Source of the DNA: Treponema sp.
GTDB taxonomy: Bacteria > Spirochaetota > Spirochaetia > Treponematales > Treponemataceae
Direction of reading: 5' to 3'
DNA: 62,684 nt
Assembly (NCBI GenBank): GCA_024402635.1
Contig: JAKSTJ010000010.1
Coordinates: 1 to 62,684, forward strand
This document shows, piece after piece, positions 1-6,708 of this stretch (positions within the stretch are counted from its first letter, which is position 1; each line of letters opens with the position of its first letter). The notes beneath the pieces are model-generated. The model was given only the letters and a program-made list of their open reading frames with translations, did not search any database and was not told the DNA's origin. A program made the translations under genes and the position numbers.

Positions 1-30
1 CGGCGCTATTTCTGCCGTTCAGTTTAAACC
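1..30 (+). repeat. 3' end of a four-hairpin repeat element (cut by window edge)
   Basis: The first 30 bases closely match the terminal hairpin of the copy at 56191-56323: both have a GGCG stem half, the loop CTATTTC, the returning CCG stem half, and end in TTTAAACC. The rest of the element would lie before the window. It sits just beyond the stop codon of the Cys-rich FeoB partner, so that small gene lies between two copies of the element (this one and 628-760). The partial match makes this less certain than the complete copies. Confidence 0.5.
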
Positions 31-41
31 TTTATTTAAAT

Positions 42-185
42 TTATTTTTTGCACGCACCGCCGCAACAGCCTGAGCAACCGCAGCAGGTTCCAGATTTTT
101 TGGCTTTTAAATATTTTTTGCAAAGTGATTTTGCAATTAAAGTTACAATTACAAAAAGTACAACACTAACAATTACAGTTCCCAT
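42..185 (-). CDS. FeoB-associated Cys-rich membrane protein, 47 aa
   Basis: This small gene encodes one hydrophobic N-terminal helix (about residues 4-18), a basic stretch (KSLCKKYLKAKKS) and a Cys-rich tail with the pattern CCGCSGCCGGAC. That is the layout of the FeoB_associated family, single-span proteins encoded beside feoB and thought to help Fe(II) uptake at the inner membrane; their exact role is not settled. The ATG at 185 follows a strong AAGGAGG ribosome site that lies in a short palindrome (GACGGTTAT ... ATAACCGTC). It is in the feoB direction but separated from feoB by about 585 bp of hairpin repeats, so co-transcription is likely but not certain. Confidence 0.8.
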   Translation of the reverse strand: MGTVIVSVVLFVIVTLIAKSLCKKYLKAKKSGTCCGCSGCCGGACKK

Positions 186-613
186 GACGGTTATATCCTC
201 CTTAAGGATAACCGTCAAACGAGTGTGTCAAGACTTTAAGATAGCCGAAGGCGTACATGCCTTTACACACTCGTATAACGGTTAAATTCTCTTTGATAAT
301 AACCAGCAAACTAGTGTGTCAAAGTTTTAAGCGAAGCATGCCTTTACACACTCGTATAACAGTTATATCCTCATTAATAATAACTGGCAAACTAGTGTGT
401 CAAGGCTTTAAGCGAAGCGTGCCTTTACACACTAGTATAACGGTTAAATTCTCCTTGATAATAACTGGCAAACTAGTGTGTCAAAGTTTTAAGCGAAGCG
501 TGCCTTTACACACTCGTATAACAGTTATATCCTCATTAATAATAACTGGCAAACTAGTGTGTCAAGGCTTTAAGATAGCCGAAGGCGTACGTGCCTTTAC
601 ACACTAGTATATC
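186..613. repeat. Tandem array of 81-bp hairpin units
   Basis: Five consecutive units have a spacing of 81, 81, 81 and 91 bp, measured at the recurring (C/A)GTATAAC or GTATATC mark (272, 353, 434, 515, 606). Each unit holds two palindromes: one with arms like ACTAGTGTGT / ACACACTAGT, and one around (A)GTTAT ... ATAACT that contains GAGGATATAAC on the minus strand. The first unit of the array on the minus-strand side is the real ribosome-site hairpin of the Cys-rich gene, so the array seems to have grown by duplication of that leader. The 91-bp spacing comes from about 10 extra bases in the loop (ATAGCCGAAGGCGTA in place of CGAAGCGT). It lies in the feoB to Cys-rich gene gap. Confidence 0.85.
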
Positions 614-627
614 GGTTATATATCTAG

Positions 628-760
628 GATTAAATCGAACGCCAGAATAGTGTCGTTCAATTTAATCGTCGAGTTTAAGAAACTCGCTTATTTACATATT
701 CGCAAGTGTGCGAATACATTTGTATATCCTCGAAAGTTGAGACTTTCTGCGGTATACAAA
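628..760 (-). repeat. Four-hairpin repeat element, copy C
   Basis: Read on the minus strand, four stem-loops follow each other: 760-719 (outer stem TTTGTATA, internal loop ACCGC / GAGG, inner stem GAAAGT / ACTTTC), 716-697 (TATTCGCA / TGCGAATA), 686-670 (CGAGTTT / AAACTCG) and 667-628 (GATTAAAT with GAACG / CGTTC). The order, sizes and the CCGC / GAGG internal loop match the copies at 28537-28672 and 56191-56323, but most stem bases differ in a compensating way. It begins about 10 bp after the feoB stop codon, so it is also likely to act as the feoB 3' structure. Confidence 0.75.
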
Positions 761-770
761 TTATAGGTAT

Positions 771-3149
771 CTATTTTCTATATTTATCCTTTCTACAAAC
801 CATATAAATCAATCCGGCTAAAACTACGAATCCCAATACTAATTCAATGATTCCGCCAACTCCAGCTACGGCACCAGTACAAAGGCTTCCTATCTGGTTT
901 ACGATAAATGAAATTACATAGGCAAAACCACATTCATAACCGATGGCAAACCAGAACCATTTTCTATTATTCATTTCCCGTTTGATGGCACCCATTGCAG
1001 CAAAACAAGGAGCACAAAGAAGGTTGAAGATAAGGAATGACATACCTGTTACGCCAGTGAATACAGCTGCCATATTTGCATAAGCTTCTGTTCCGCCGTA
1101 AAGGATTCCCATTGTACCAACAATGTTTTCCTTTGCCACAAGACCTGTAATTGCGGCAACTGTTGCCTGCCAGTTACCCCATCCAAGAGGCTGGAAAAGC
1201 CAGCAGAGTCCACGACCAAAATAAGCAAGAATTGAACAGTCCATCTGATCTTCTTCTAACATTCCGAATGTGCCGTCTGTCCATCCAAAGAATGAAAGGA
1301 ACCAGATTACAATTGTAGAAAGAAGAATGATTGTTCCGGCTTTTTTAATAAATGACCAGCCTCGTTCCCACATTGAGCGCAGGAGGTTACCGATTGTTGG
1401 CCAGTGGTATGCAGGGAGTTCCATAACAAATGGAGCCACATCGCCGGCAAACATTTTTGTTTTCTTAAGCATAATTCCAGAACAGAGGATTGCTGCAATA
1501 CCGATGAAGTAAGCTGAAGTTGCAACCCAAGCTGAACCACCGAAAATTGCTCCGGCAACCATGGCAATAAATGGAGTTTTTGCACCACAAGGAATGAAAG
1601 TTGTTGTCATAATTGTCATTTTGCGATCACGGTCACTTTCGATTGTGCGGCTTGCCATAATACCAGGAATTCCACAACCAGTTCCTACAAGCATAGGAAT
1701 GAATGATTTTCCGGAAAGTCCAAAGCGGCGGAAAACCCGGTCCATAATAAAGGCAATACGAGCCATATAACCACAAGCTTCAAGGAATGCAAGCAACAGG
1801 AACAAAACCAGCATCTGTGGAACAAAGCCAAGAACAGCACCAACACCGGCAACAATTCCGTCAAGAATCAAACCTTTAAGCCAGTCGGCACAACCAATTG
1901 CATCAAGAGCAGGCTCAATCAAAGCTGGAACGCCAGGAACCCAGATTCCAAAATCTTCTGGAGCAGGGCCTTCTTCGCCGTATTTTTCTACCATTTCGTT
2001 TGCTGTGGCAACATCTTCTTCTGTAAATTCGATTGGGTCAGAAAGTTCCAGAGTTTCTTCATCCTGAACTACATAAGTAACTTCGCCGTTTTCGTAAGCT
2101 TCAAGAATTGCAGCCGTGTCCCCAAATTCTTCGCAAGCTTCTTCGTAAGCACCAGTTCCAATTCCGAATAAGTGGTATCCATCTCCAAAGAGGCCGTCAT
2201 TTGCCCAGTCTGTAGCGGCCGCACCAACTGTAACCATAGAAATGTAATAAACCAGGAACATAACAACAGCAAAAATTGGAAGAGCAAGCCAGCGGTTTGT
2301 TACAACACGGTCAATTTTATCGGAAGTTGTAAGTTTGCTGGCTTTATTTTTTTTTGTTACGCAAGATTTAATAATTGATTCAATATATTTGTAGCGTTCA
2401 GCAGTAATAATTGATTCTGCATCGTCATCAAGTTCGACTTCGCATTTTTTAATATCATCTTCAATATGAGCAAGGAGGTCTGTCCCCACTGTTATTCCTT
2501 CTGCTTCCTTCAGTTGTTCTACAACTTTAGAATCCCGTTCAAAAAGCTTTACAGAATACCATCGCTGTTTTTCTTCTGGTAAATCGTGAATTACTGCTTC
2601 TTCAATATGAGCCAGGGCATGTTCTACACAAGACTCAAATCTGTGCTGATATTTCATAGCTTTTTTAGATTCCGCAGCTTTTACTGCTGCCTCAGCGGCT
2701 TCCATACAGCCTTTATTTTTAAGGGCAGAAATTTCATAAACAGGGCAGCCAAGCACTTTAGACATTTCTGCCAGGTGGATTTTGTCCCCGTTCTTCTTTA
2801 CAACATCCATCATGTTTACGGCAATTACCATTGGAATACCAAGTTCAACAAGCTGAGTTGTAAGATACAAATTGCGTTCAAGGTTAGTACCATCAATAAT
2901 ATTCAAAATGGCATCTGGACGTTCTTTTACAAGATAATTTCTGGAAACAACTTCTTCCAAAGTATAAGGCGACAAAGAATAGATTCCAGGCAAGTCCATA
3001 ATTTCTACATCTTTGTGATTTTTTAATTTGCCCGACTTCTTTTCTACAGTTACTCCAGGCCAGTTACCAACAAACTGATTTGAACCTGTAAGCGCATTAA
3101 ACAATGTTGTTTTTCCCGCATTAGGATTTCCTGCAAGTGCGATTTTCAT
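771..3149 (-). CDS. feoB: Ferrous iron transporter FeoB, 792 aa
   Basis: FeoB is the inner-membrane Fe(II) transporter with a cytoplasmic G-protein domain. The N-terminus has the G1 P-loop (GNPNAGKTT, residues 7-15), the G3 motif DLPG and the G4 motif NMMD, followed by a helical GDI-like segment. The C-terminal half has the FeoB core with the Gate motifs GTGCGIPGIMASRTI and FIPCGAKTPF. An acidic insertion of about 100 residues sits between the first and later membrane helices and looks extracytoplasmic; a similar insert is known from some other FeoB proteins. The ATG at 3149 is 13 bp after the feoA stop and has GGAAGGTGAAG upstream, which indicates one operon. Length is normal for the family. 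Confidence 0.97.
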   Translation of the reverse strand: MKIALAGNPNAGKTTLFNALTGSNQFVGNWPGVTVEKKSGKLKNHKDVEIMDLPGIYSLSPYTLEEVVSRNYLVKERPDAILNIIDGTNLERNLYLTTQLVELGIPMVIAVNMMDVVKKNGDKIHLAEMSKVLGCPVYEISALKNKGCMEAAEAAVKAAESKKAMKYQHRFESCVEHALAHIEEAVIHDLPEEKQRWYSVKLFERDSKVVEQLKEAEGITVGTDLLAHIEDDIKKCEVELDDDAESIITAERYKYIESIIKSCVTKKNKASKLTTSDKIDRVVTNRWLALPIFAVVMFLVYYISMVTVGAAATDWANDGLFGDGYHLFGIGTGAYEEACEEFGDTAAILEAYENGEVTYVVQDEETLELSDPIEFTEEDVATANEMVEKYGEEGPAPEDFGIWVPGVPALIEPALDAIGCADWLKGLILDGIVAGVGAVLGFVPQMLVLFLLLAFLEACGYMARIAFIMDRVFRRFGLSGKSFIPMLVGTGCGIPGIMASRTIESDRDRKMTIMTTTFIPCGAKTPFIAMVAGAIFGGSAWVATSAYFIGIAAILCSGIMLKKTKMFAGDVAPFVMELPAYHWPTIGNLLRSMWERGWSFIKKAGTIILLSTIVIWFLSFFGWTDGTFGMLEEDQMDCSILAYFGRGLCWLFQPLGWGNWQATVAAITGLVAKENIVGTMGILYGGTEAYANMAAVFTGVTGMSFLIFNLLCAPCFAAMGAIKREMNNRKWFWFAIGYECGFAYVISFIVNQIGSLCTGAVAGVGGIIELVLGFVVLAGLIYMVCRKDKYRK

Positions 3150-3162
3150 TTACTTCACCTTC

Positions 3163-3387
3163 CTATTTTGACTCAATTTCAATTAATTCCGCATCAGCTT
3201 TACGAACCGAAAGTTCATATCCTCTGACTGTTACTTCAACAGGATCTCCAAGTGGTGCAACTTTTCTTACAAAAACTTCTACGCCTTTGGTAAGTCCCAT
3301 GTCCATAATTCTGCGCTTAATGGCGCCCTCTCCAGAAATTTTTGCAACCTTTACTGTTGTTCCCGGTTTTACTTCCTTCAATGTCAT
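3163..3387 (-). CDS. feoA: FeoA family protein, 74 aa
   Basis: A small SH3-like FeoA domain protein. Typical features are the opening MTLKEVKPG, the central RRIMDMGLTKG (the FeoA consensus RRLxxMGxxPG) and the closing GYELSVRKADAELI. FeoA binds the cytoplasmic part of FeoB and is needed for uptake. AGGAGG precedes the ATG at 3387, and feoB starts 13 bp after its stop. An intrinsic-terminator-like hairpin (3444-3471) separates it from the upstream feoA-like gene, which could lower feoA-feoB expression relative to the first gene. Confidence 0.93.
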   Translation of the reverse strand: MTLKEVKPGTTVKVAKISGEGAIKRRIMDMGLTKGVEVFVRKVAPLGDPVEVTVRGYELSVRKADAELIEIESK

Positions 3388-3443
3388 ATATCCTCCTGTG
3401 TAAGCGCGCCGGCTAGAGCGCGCGGTGTTCTATAGCAAAGCGT

Positions 3444-3471
3444 TAAAAAAAATTGCGCGGAGCAATTTTTT
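3444..3471 (-). terminator. Intrinsic terminator-like hairpin between the two feoA genes
   Basis: On the minus strand AAAAATTGC pairs with GCAATTTTT around a short CCGC-rich loop and runs into a T tract (TTTTTTTTAA). It lies inside the feo operon, between the first feoA-like gene and feoA, and so is probably a partial terminator that sets gene ratios. A second GC-rich palindrome (GCGCGC ... GCGCGC, about 3403-3421) lies between it and the feoA ribosome site. Confidence 0.6.
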
Positions 3472-3482
3472 AGCTTTACCTT

Positions 3483-3692
3483 TCATATAATTATTTTTCC
3501 TGCCAGTTCTTTGCTGATTGCAACACGCGCATCTTTAATTTGAACAATCACATTGCCGTTCATAAATGCAACAACACTAACTTGCGCGCCAACAACAAAT
3601 CCAAGATTTTTAAGATGATGTTTTGTTTCTTCCAGACCGCCGATTTTTTTTACCAGATACTCTTCTCCAATTTGAGCCATGTATATAGGCAT
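3483..3692 (-). CDS. Second FeoA-domain protein, 69 aa
   Basis: FeoA-like SH3 fold protein: an N-terminal MPIYMAQIGEEY, the central HHLKNLGFVVGAQV (equivalent of RRLxxMGxxxG, with the Arg pair replaced by His) and a final VAISKELAGKIII. Tandem FeoA proteins are common in feo operons of anaerobes. I chose the ATG at 3692 because GGAG lies 6 nt upstream; a TTG at 3704 would overlap that ribosome site. It is the first gene of the operon, about 90 bp behind the operator-bearing promoter, and is separated from feoA by a terminator-like hairpin. Confidence 0.88.
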   Translation of the reverse strand: MPIYMAQIGEEYLVKKIGGLEETKHHLKNLGFVVGAQVSVVAFMNGNVIVQIKDARVAISKELAGKIII

Positions 3693-3763
3693 TTTTTTCT
3701 CCAAATTACACTAAGATGAAAAGCTAACAAGTACCCTTAAATAGGAGCAATTTGCGAATACTT

Positions 3764-3779
3764 GTTAGCAACAACTAAC
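3764..3779. promoter_or_regulatory. GTTAG-N6-CTAAC operator, feo site A
   Basis: GTTAGCAACAACTAAC lies just downstream of the predicted feo start site, where a bound repressor would block elongation or promoter clearance. It is also the right arm of a wider inverted repeat (GCTAACAAGTA ... TACTTGTTAGC, 3723-3769). Confidence 0.7.
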
Positions 3780-3789
3780 AGACGGGTAA

Positions 3790-3819
3790 AGTATAGTTAG
3801 TAATAACTAACATTGTCAA
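3790..3819 (-). promoter_or_regulatory. feo operon promoter (sigma-70 type)
   Basis: On the minus strand TTGACA (3819-3814) and TATACT (3795-3790) are separated by 18 bp. The spacer is almost entirely filled by the palindrome GTTAGTTATTACTAAC. Transcription would start near 3783 and run into the feoA-like gene at 3692. The near-consensus hexamers make this the best promoter in the window, as expected for a gene set that is strong when derepressed. Confidence 0.8.
3796..3811. promoter_or_regulatory. GTTAG-N6-CTAAC operator, feo site B
   Basis: GTTAGTAATAACTAAC sits exactly between the -35 and -10 hexamers of the feo promoter. Six-base arms (GTTAGT / ACTAAC) make it the most symmetrical of the three feo sites. 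Binding here would exclude RNA polymerase. Confidence 0.78.
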
Positions 3820-3822
3820 GTG

Positions 3823-3838
3823 GTTAGTGTTCGCTAAC
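3823..3838. promoter_or_regulatory. GTTAG-N6-CTAAC operator, feo site C
   Basis: GTTAGTGTTCGCTAAC lies immediately upstream of the feo -35 hexamer. Sites A, B and C start at 3764, 3796 and 3823 (spacings of 32 and 27 bp), so bound proteins would lie roughly on one face of the helix and could act together. Confidence 0.72.
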
Positions 3839-4093
3839 ATAAAAATTATTTATTTACTGTAATCAATAGCAAAAGAAGAAATTTTATAGAATTCTTGAGG
3901 GAATAGTGATGATAAAAAAAGTAATTATATCCATATACAGAACTCATCATAGGCCAGACAAATTCTCTTGTTCTGGATTGCGAATCTTTTTCTTCGATGA
4001 TGTAATTTGTGAAGGCTTGACATCTGCCCGAACTTCCGCACCCCCTTTGCTATTTTTGAAGATTTGGTTTATTATTAATCAAAGAGAGATTTT
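3839..4093. other. Intergenic region without a recognised gene
   Basis: About 250 bp separate the feo operators from the next plus-strand gene. A 63-codon plus-strand frame and an open minus-strand stretch are present, but neither has a ribosome site plus a recognisable product. AGAGAG at about 4084 is the ribosome site of the gene at 4094. I see no clear promoter hexamers with correct spacing for that gene. Confidence 0.5.
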
Positions 4094-4657
4094 ATGAGTA
4101 AACCTAAAACTTTAGTAATTATTCAAACTGTATCAAAAATTGGTCGTGCAATCAGTAATGTTATTGTAGCATTCAGTCTTATAATGATTGCCATTTGTCT
4201 TGCTTTGATTATTTATGTAAAAAATTCTAATTCTGATTTCCAGAAAATTTACGAATATATTCAATTGTTTAGGGTATATCAGAATTATTCTGTTTACGGT
4301 TTGTATTACTTTTTAACCAGTACAATTATTTTCTTTTCGTGGCTTGGCTTTTTAAGCGGATTATCTTCTCATTATTTTAGAAAACAGCTGGAAACTGGAC
4401 ATCCTTTTACAACTAAACTTTCAAAAGAACTTATGACTTTAGGAATTTTGCAGATTGTTGTTCCATTTATTGGTGCTGGATGTGATTATGCAGTAAAACT
4501 TTTGTTTGAAGCTGTTTCTCATGAATGTTATTTTATTGATATGAAAATTCTTTTTAATATTTCTCTTGGAGTATTTTATATTCTTACTTCTTTTATCTGC
4601 AAATATGGAACAGAATTACTTTTTAGAGAAAACAATCCTATTGCAGTAAACAATTAG
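4094..4657 (+). CDS. DUF2975-like four-helix membrane protein, 187 aa
   Basis: Four hydrophobic segments (about residues 18-42, 70-92, 112-134 and 150-170) with a conserved-looking cytoplasmic stretch FRKQLETGHPF after the second helix. That G-x-P-F pattern and the four-helix layout are typical of DUF2975 proteins, inner-membrane proteins of unknown function that often sit beside a small Xre regulator; no such partner is present here. The ATG at 4094 follows AGAGAG. Family assignment is by motif only. Confidence 0.6.
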   Translation: MSKPKTLVIIQTVSKIGRAISNVIVAFSLIMIAICLALIIYVKNSNSDFQKIYEYIQLFRVYQNYSVYGLYYFLTSTIIFFSWLGFLSGLSSHYFRKQLETGHPFTTKLSKELMTLGILQIVVPFIGAGCDYAVKLLFEAVSHECYFIDMKILFNISLGVFYILTSFICKYGTELLFRENNPIAVNN

Positions 4658-4666
4658 TATTATTAA

Positions 4667-4695
4667 TTGATAAACCTAATGCTTTAGGTTATAAT
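4667..4695 (+). promoter_or_regulatory. Promoter with palindromic spacer; leaderless start
   Basis: TTGATA (4667-4672) and TATAAT (4690-4695) are 17 bp apart. An inverted repeat AACCTAA / TTAGGTT (4673-4690, 4-base loop) fills the spacer and overlaps the -10, so it may be an operator. The predicted start falls next to the ATG at 4703, with no room for a ribosome site, which predicts a leaderless mRNA. The same palindrome followed by TTTTT could instead be a weak terminator of the preceding gene. Confidence 0.6.
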
Positions 4696-4702
4696 CTTTT
4701 TC

Positions 4703-5143
4703 ATGTCTAGAAAAACTGAAAATATCTTTCTTGAAATTAACGAATTGAATCGTTTACAGAATAATCTGGAATCTATGGCAAAAGAATTGGATAACCGGGA
4801 ATTAATGGATATTCAATTTGAAATGGGACAAAGATTAAAGTCTCTGAAATTCTGGATTGAATCTCTTTATTTATACAATGGAAAATCTACCAGTAATGCA
4901 AAGAAAACTTCCAGCAGGGAAAATGGAAAACTTGGGGGAAGGCCGCCAAAAGAAATTACTGCCGCCAGAAAAGAAATTGTAGAAATTGAAAAAAATATTT
5001 TACCGGAAATTGAGCATTCTCTAAAAATGACTGATGATCTGGATGAAGAAGAAAAACTTAATCAGCAGAAACTTACCTTGAATAAAAAAATGGATGAGTT
5101 GAAAGAAACTGTGGCTAAATGGCAGGCTGCAAGAATATGCTGA
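4703..5143 (+). CDS. Hypothetical charged coiled-coil protein, 146 aa
   Basis: I do not recognise this protein. It is highly charged and mostly helical, with long heptad-like stretches at about residues 5-55 and 88-140 that suggest a coiled coil. A short middle segment SRENGKLGGRPPKEIT carries a Gly-Gly-Arg-Pro-Pro-Lys core that resembles AT-hook-like or linker motifs seen in plasmid and phage proteins. It is transcribed from its own promoter (4667-4695) and appears leaderless. A role in nucleic-acid binding is only a guess. Confidence 0.6.
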   Translation: MSRKTENIFLEINELNRLQNNLESMAKELDNRELMDIQFEMGQRLKSLKFWIESLYLYNGKSTSNAKKTSSRENGKLGGRPPKEITAARKEIVEIEKNILPEIEHSLKMTDDLDEEEKLNQQKLTLNKKMDELKETVAKWQAARIC

Positions 5144-5204
5144 TTGTAACTTAGTTATTAATATTATATGATATACTTCCCAATATATTTAATAGGTTAT
5201 TCAG

Positions 5205-5795
5205 ATGAATTTTTCTGTTAGTTTTTTTATTAATAGTATTCTCTTAGGTGTTGGACTTGCAATGGATGCTTTTTCTGTATCTCTTGCGAATGGGTTAAAT
5301 GAACCTAAGATGAAAGGTGGAAGAATGAGCTTGATTGCTGGAACTTATGCATTCTTTCAGTTTTTAATGCCTGTTATTGGATGGGTTTGTGTTCATACTG
5401 TTGTAGTTTATTTTAATAAGTTCCAGAAATTTATTCCCTGGATTGCTTTAATTTTATTGCTTTATATTGGCGGTAAAATGCTTATTGAGGGAATTAAGGG
5501 TGATGATGATTCTGAAAAAAAAGAAACTCATCTGGCCTTTTCTACATTGATTGTTCAGGGAATTGCTACTTCAATTGATGCTTTGTCGGTTGGATTTACA
5601 ATTTCTGAATATAGTGTTGCTGAAGCATTAATTGCTTCTCTTATAATTGCAATTACAACTTACGGTATTTGTATGGCCGGTTTGTTAATTGGTAAAAAAA
5701 TGGGAACAAAATTAAGCAATAAGGCAGCAATCCTCGGGGGAGTTATACTAATCGGAATTGGAATTGAGATTTTTGTTAAAGGGGTTTTCTTTTAA
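5205..5795 (+). CDS. mntP: Manganese efflux pump MntP, 196 aa
   Basis: MntP exports Mn(II) across the inner membrane. The protein has six hydrophobic segments and the duplicated family signature: GVGLAMDAFSVSLANG in the first half and IATSIDALSVGFTI in the second, whose Asp residues line the ion path. Length is normal for the family. The leader is only about 60 nt, too short for the Mn-sensing yybP-ykoY riboswitch often found upstream of mntP, and no strong ribosome site is visible before the ATG. It lies near feo, so metal homeostasis genes cluster here. Confidence 0.92.
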   Translation: MNFSVSFFINSILLGVGLAMDAFSVSLANGLNEPKMKGGRMSLIAGTYAFFQFLMPVIGWVCVHTVVVYFNKFQKFIPWIALILLLYIGGKMLIEGIKGDDDSEKKETHLAFSTLIVQGIATSIDALSVGFTISEYSVAEALIASLIIAITTYGICMAGLLIGKKMGTKLSNKAAILGGVILIGIGIEIFVKGVFF

Positions 5796-5814
5796 TAAAA
5801 ACAAAGAGGATTAA

Positions 5815-6675
5815 ATGAGCGAAAATAAAACTGGATTGATTATGGAAGGCGGTGCTATGCGAGGTATGTTTACTGCTGGTGTAACAGACGTTCTTCTTGA
5901 AAATAACATAACTTTTGATGGTGCTATTGGTGTTAGTGCTGGAGCAACTTTTGGGTGTAACTTTAAATCCAGACAGATTGGACGAGCTATTCGTTATAAT
6001 AAGATTTATGCAAAAGACAAAAGATACTGCAGTCTTAGATCTTTAATTAAAACTGGAGATCTTTATAATGCAGAATTCTGTTATAAAACTCTTCCAAACG
6101 AACTTGATATTTTTGATTACGATATTTTTAGAAAGAATCCAATGGAATTTTATGTAACTGCCACAGATTGCGAAACTGGAAAAGCAGTTTATAAAGAAAT
6201 CAGTTCTCTTTCTGATGATGAAATGCTTGCCTGGATTAGAGCCAGTGCTTCTATGCCTTTGGTTTCTAAAATTGTTGAAGTTGAAAATTACAAACTTCTG
6301 GATGGTGGAATTGCTGATTCTATTCCTTTACAGTATTTTGAAAGTCTTGGATTTAATAAAAATGTTGTAATTTTAACTCAGCCAAGAGATTACAGAAAAG
6401 GTCCTAATAAAATGCTTCCTTTTGCTAAAATAGCATTAAAAAAATATCCGAATATTATTGAAGCAATGGCTAAGCGTCATGAATTTTATAATTTTGAAAA
6501 AGATTATGTTTTCGGAAAAGCTGACCGTAATGAAATTCTTGTAATTTGTCCGGAAAAATCTCTGGATATTAAGAGAACTGAAAAAGATCCTAGAGAATTG
6601 CAGCGTTGTTATGATGCTGGTCGTCTTGCGGCAAAAACAAGAATTCAGGAAATAAAAGATTTTCTTAAACACTAA
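5815..6675 (+). CDS. Patatin-like phospholipase (YjjU/RssA type), 286 aa
   Basis: A predicted serine lipid acyl hydrolase with a Ser-Asp dyad. Visible are the oxyanion glycine loop EGGAMRGMF (about residues 11-19), the nucleophile elbow GVSAG (about 39-43) and the catalytic Asp in LLDGGIADSIP. No signal peptide, so it is likely cytoplasmic. It starts 20 bp after mntP behind AAAGAGG and is followed 34 bp later by the aminotransferase gene, so it may share a transcript with either. Substrate is unknown. Confidence 0.9.
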   Translation: MSENKTGLIMEGGAMRGMFTAGVTDVLLENNITFDGAIGVSAGATFGCNFKSRQIGRAIRYNKIYAKDKRYCSLRSLIKTGDLYNAEFCYKTLPNELDIFDYDIFRKNPMEFYVTATDCETGKAVYKEISSLSDDEMLAWIRASASMPLVSKIVEVENYKLLDGGIADSIPLQYFESLGFNKNVVILTQPRDYRKGPNKMLPFAKIALKKYPNIIEAMAKRHEFYNFEKDYVFGKADRNEILVICPEKSLDIKRTEKDPRELQRCYDAGRLAAKTRIQEIKDFLKH

Positions 6676-6708
6676 GTTTTTGCAATTAAAAAGGAGAGGA
6701 GTCTTCTT

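Noticed and set aside
257..607. A 116-codon plus-strand frame with 27-residue repeats
   Set aside because: The 81-bp period is a multiple of three, so a frame stays open by chance. It has no ribosome site, and the DNA is better explained as hairpins in the minus-strand leader.
186..613. Possible CRISPR array
   Set aside because: Units are similar over their whole length, so there are no unique spacers; units are too long and no cas genes are present.
3906..4097. A 63-codon plus-strand frame
   Set aside because: No ribosome site or recognisable domain, and it overlaps the start of the DUF2975-like gene.
5144..5204. Mn-sensing yybP-ykoY riboswitch before mntP
   Set aside because: Only about 60 nt are available and the paired elements of that riboswitch are not seen.
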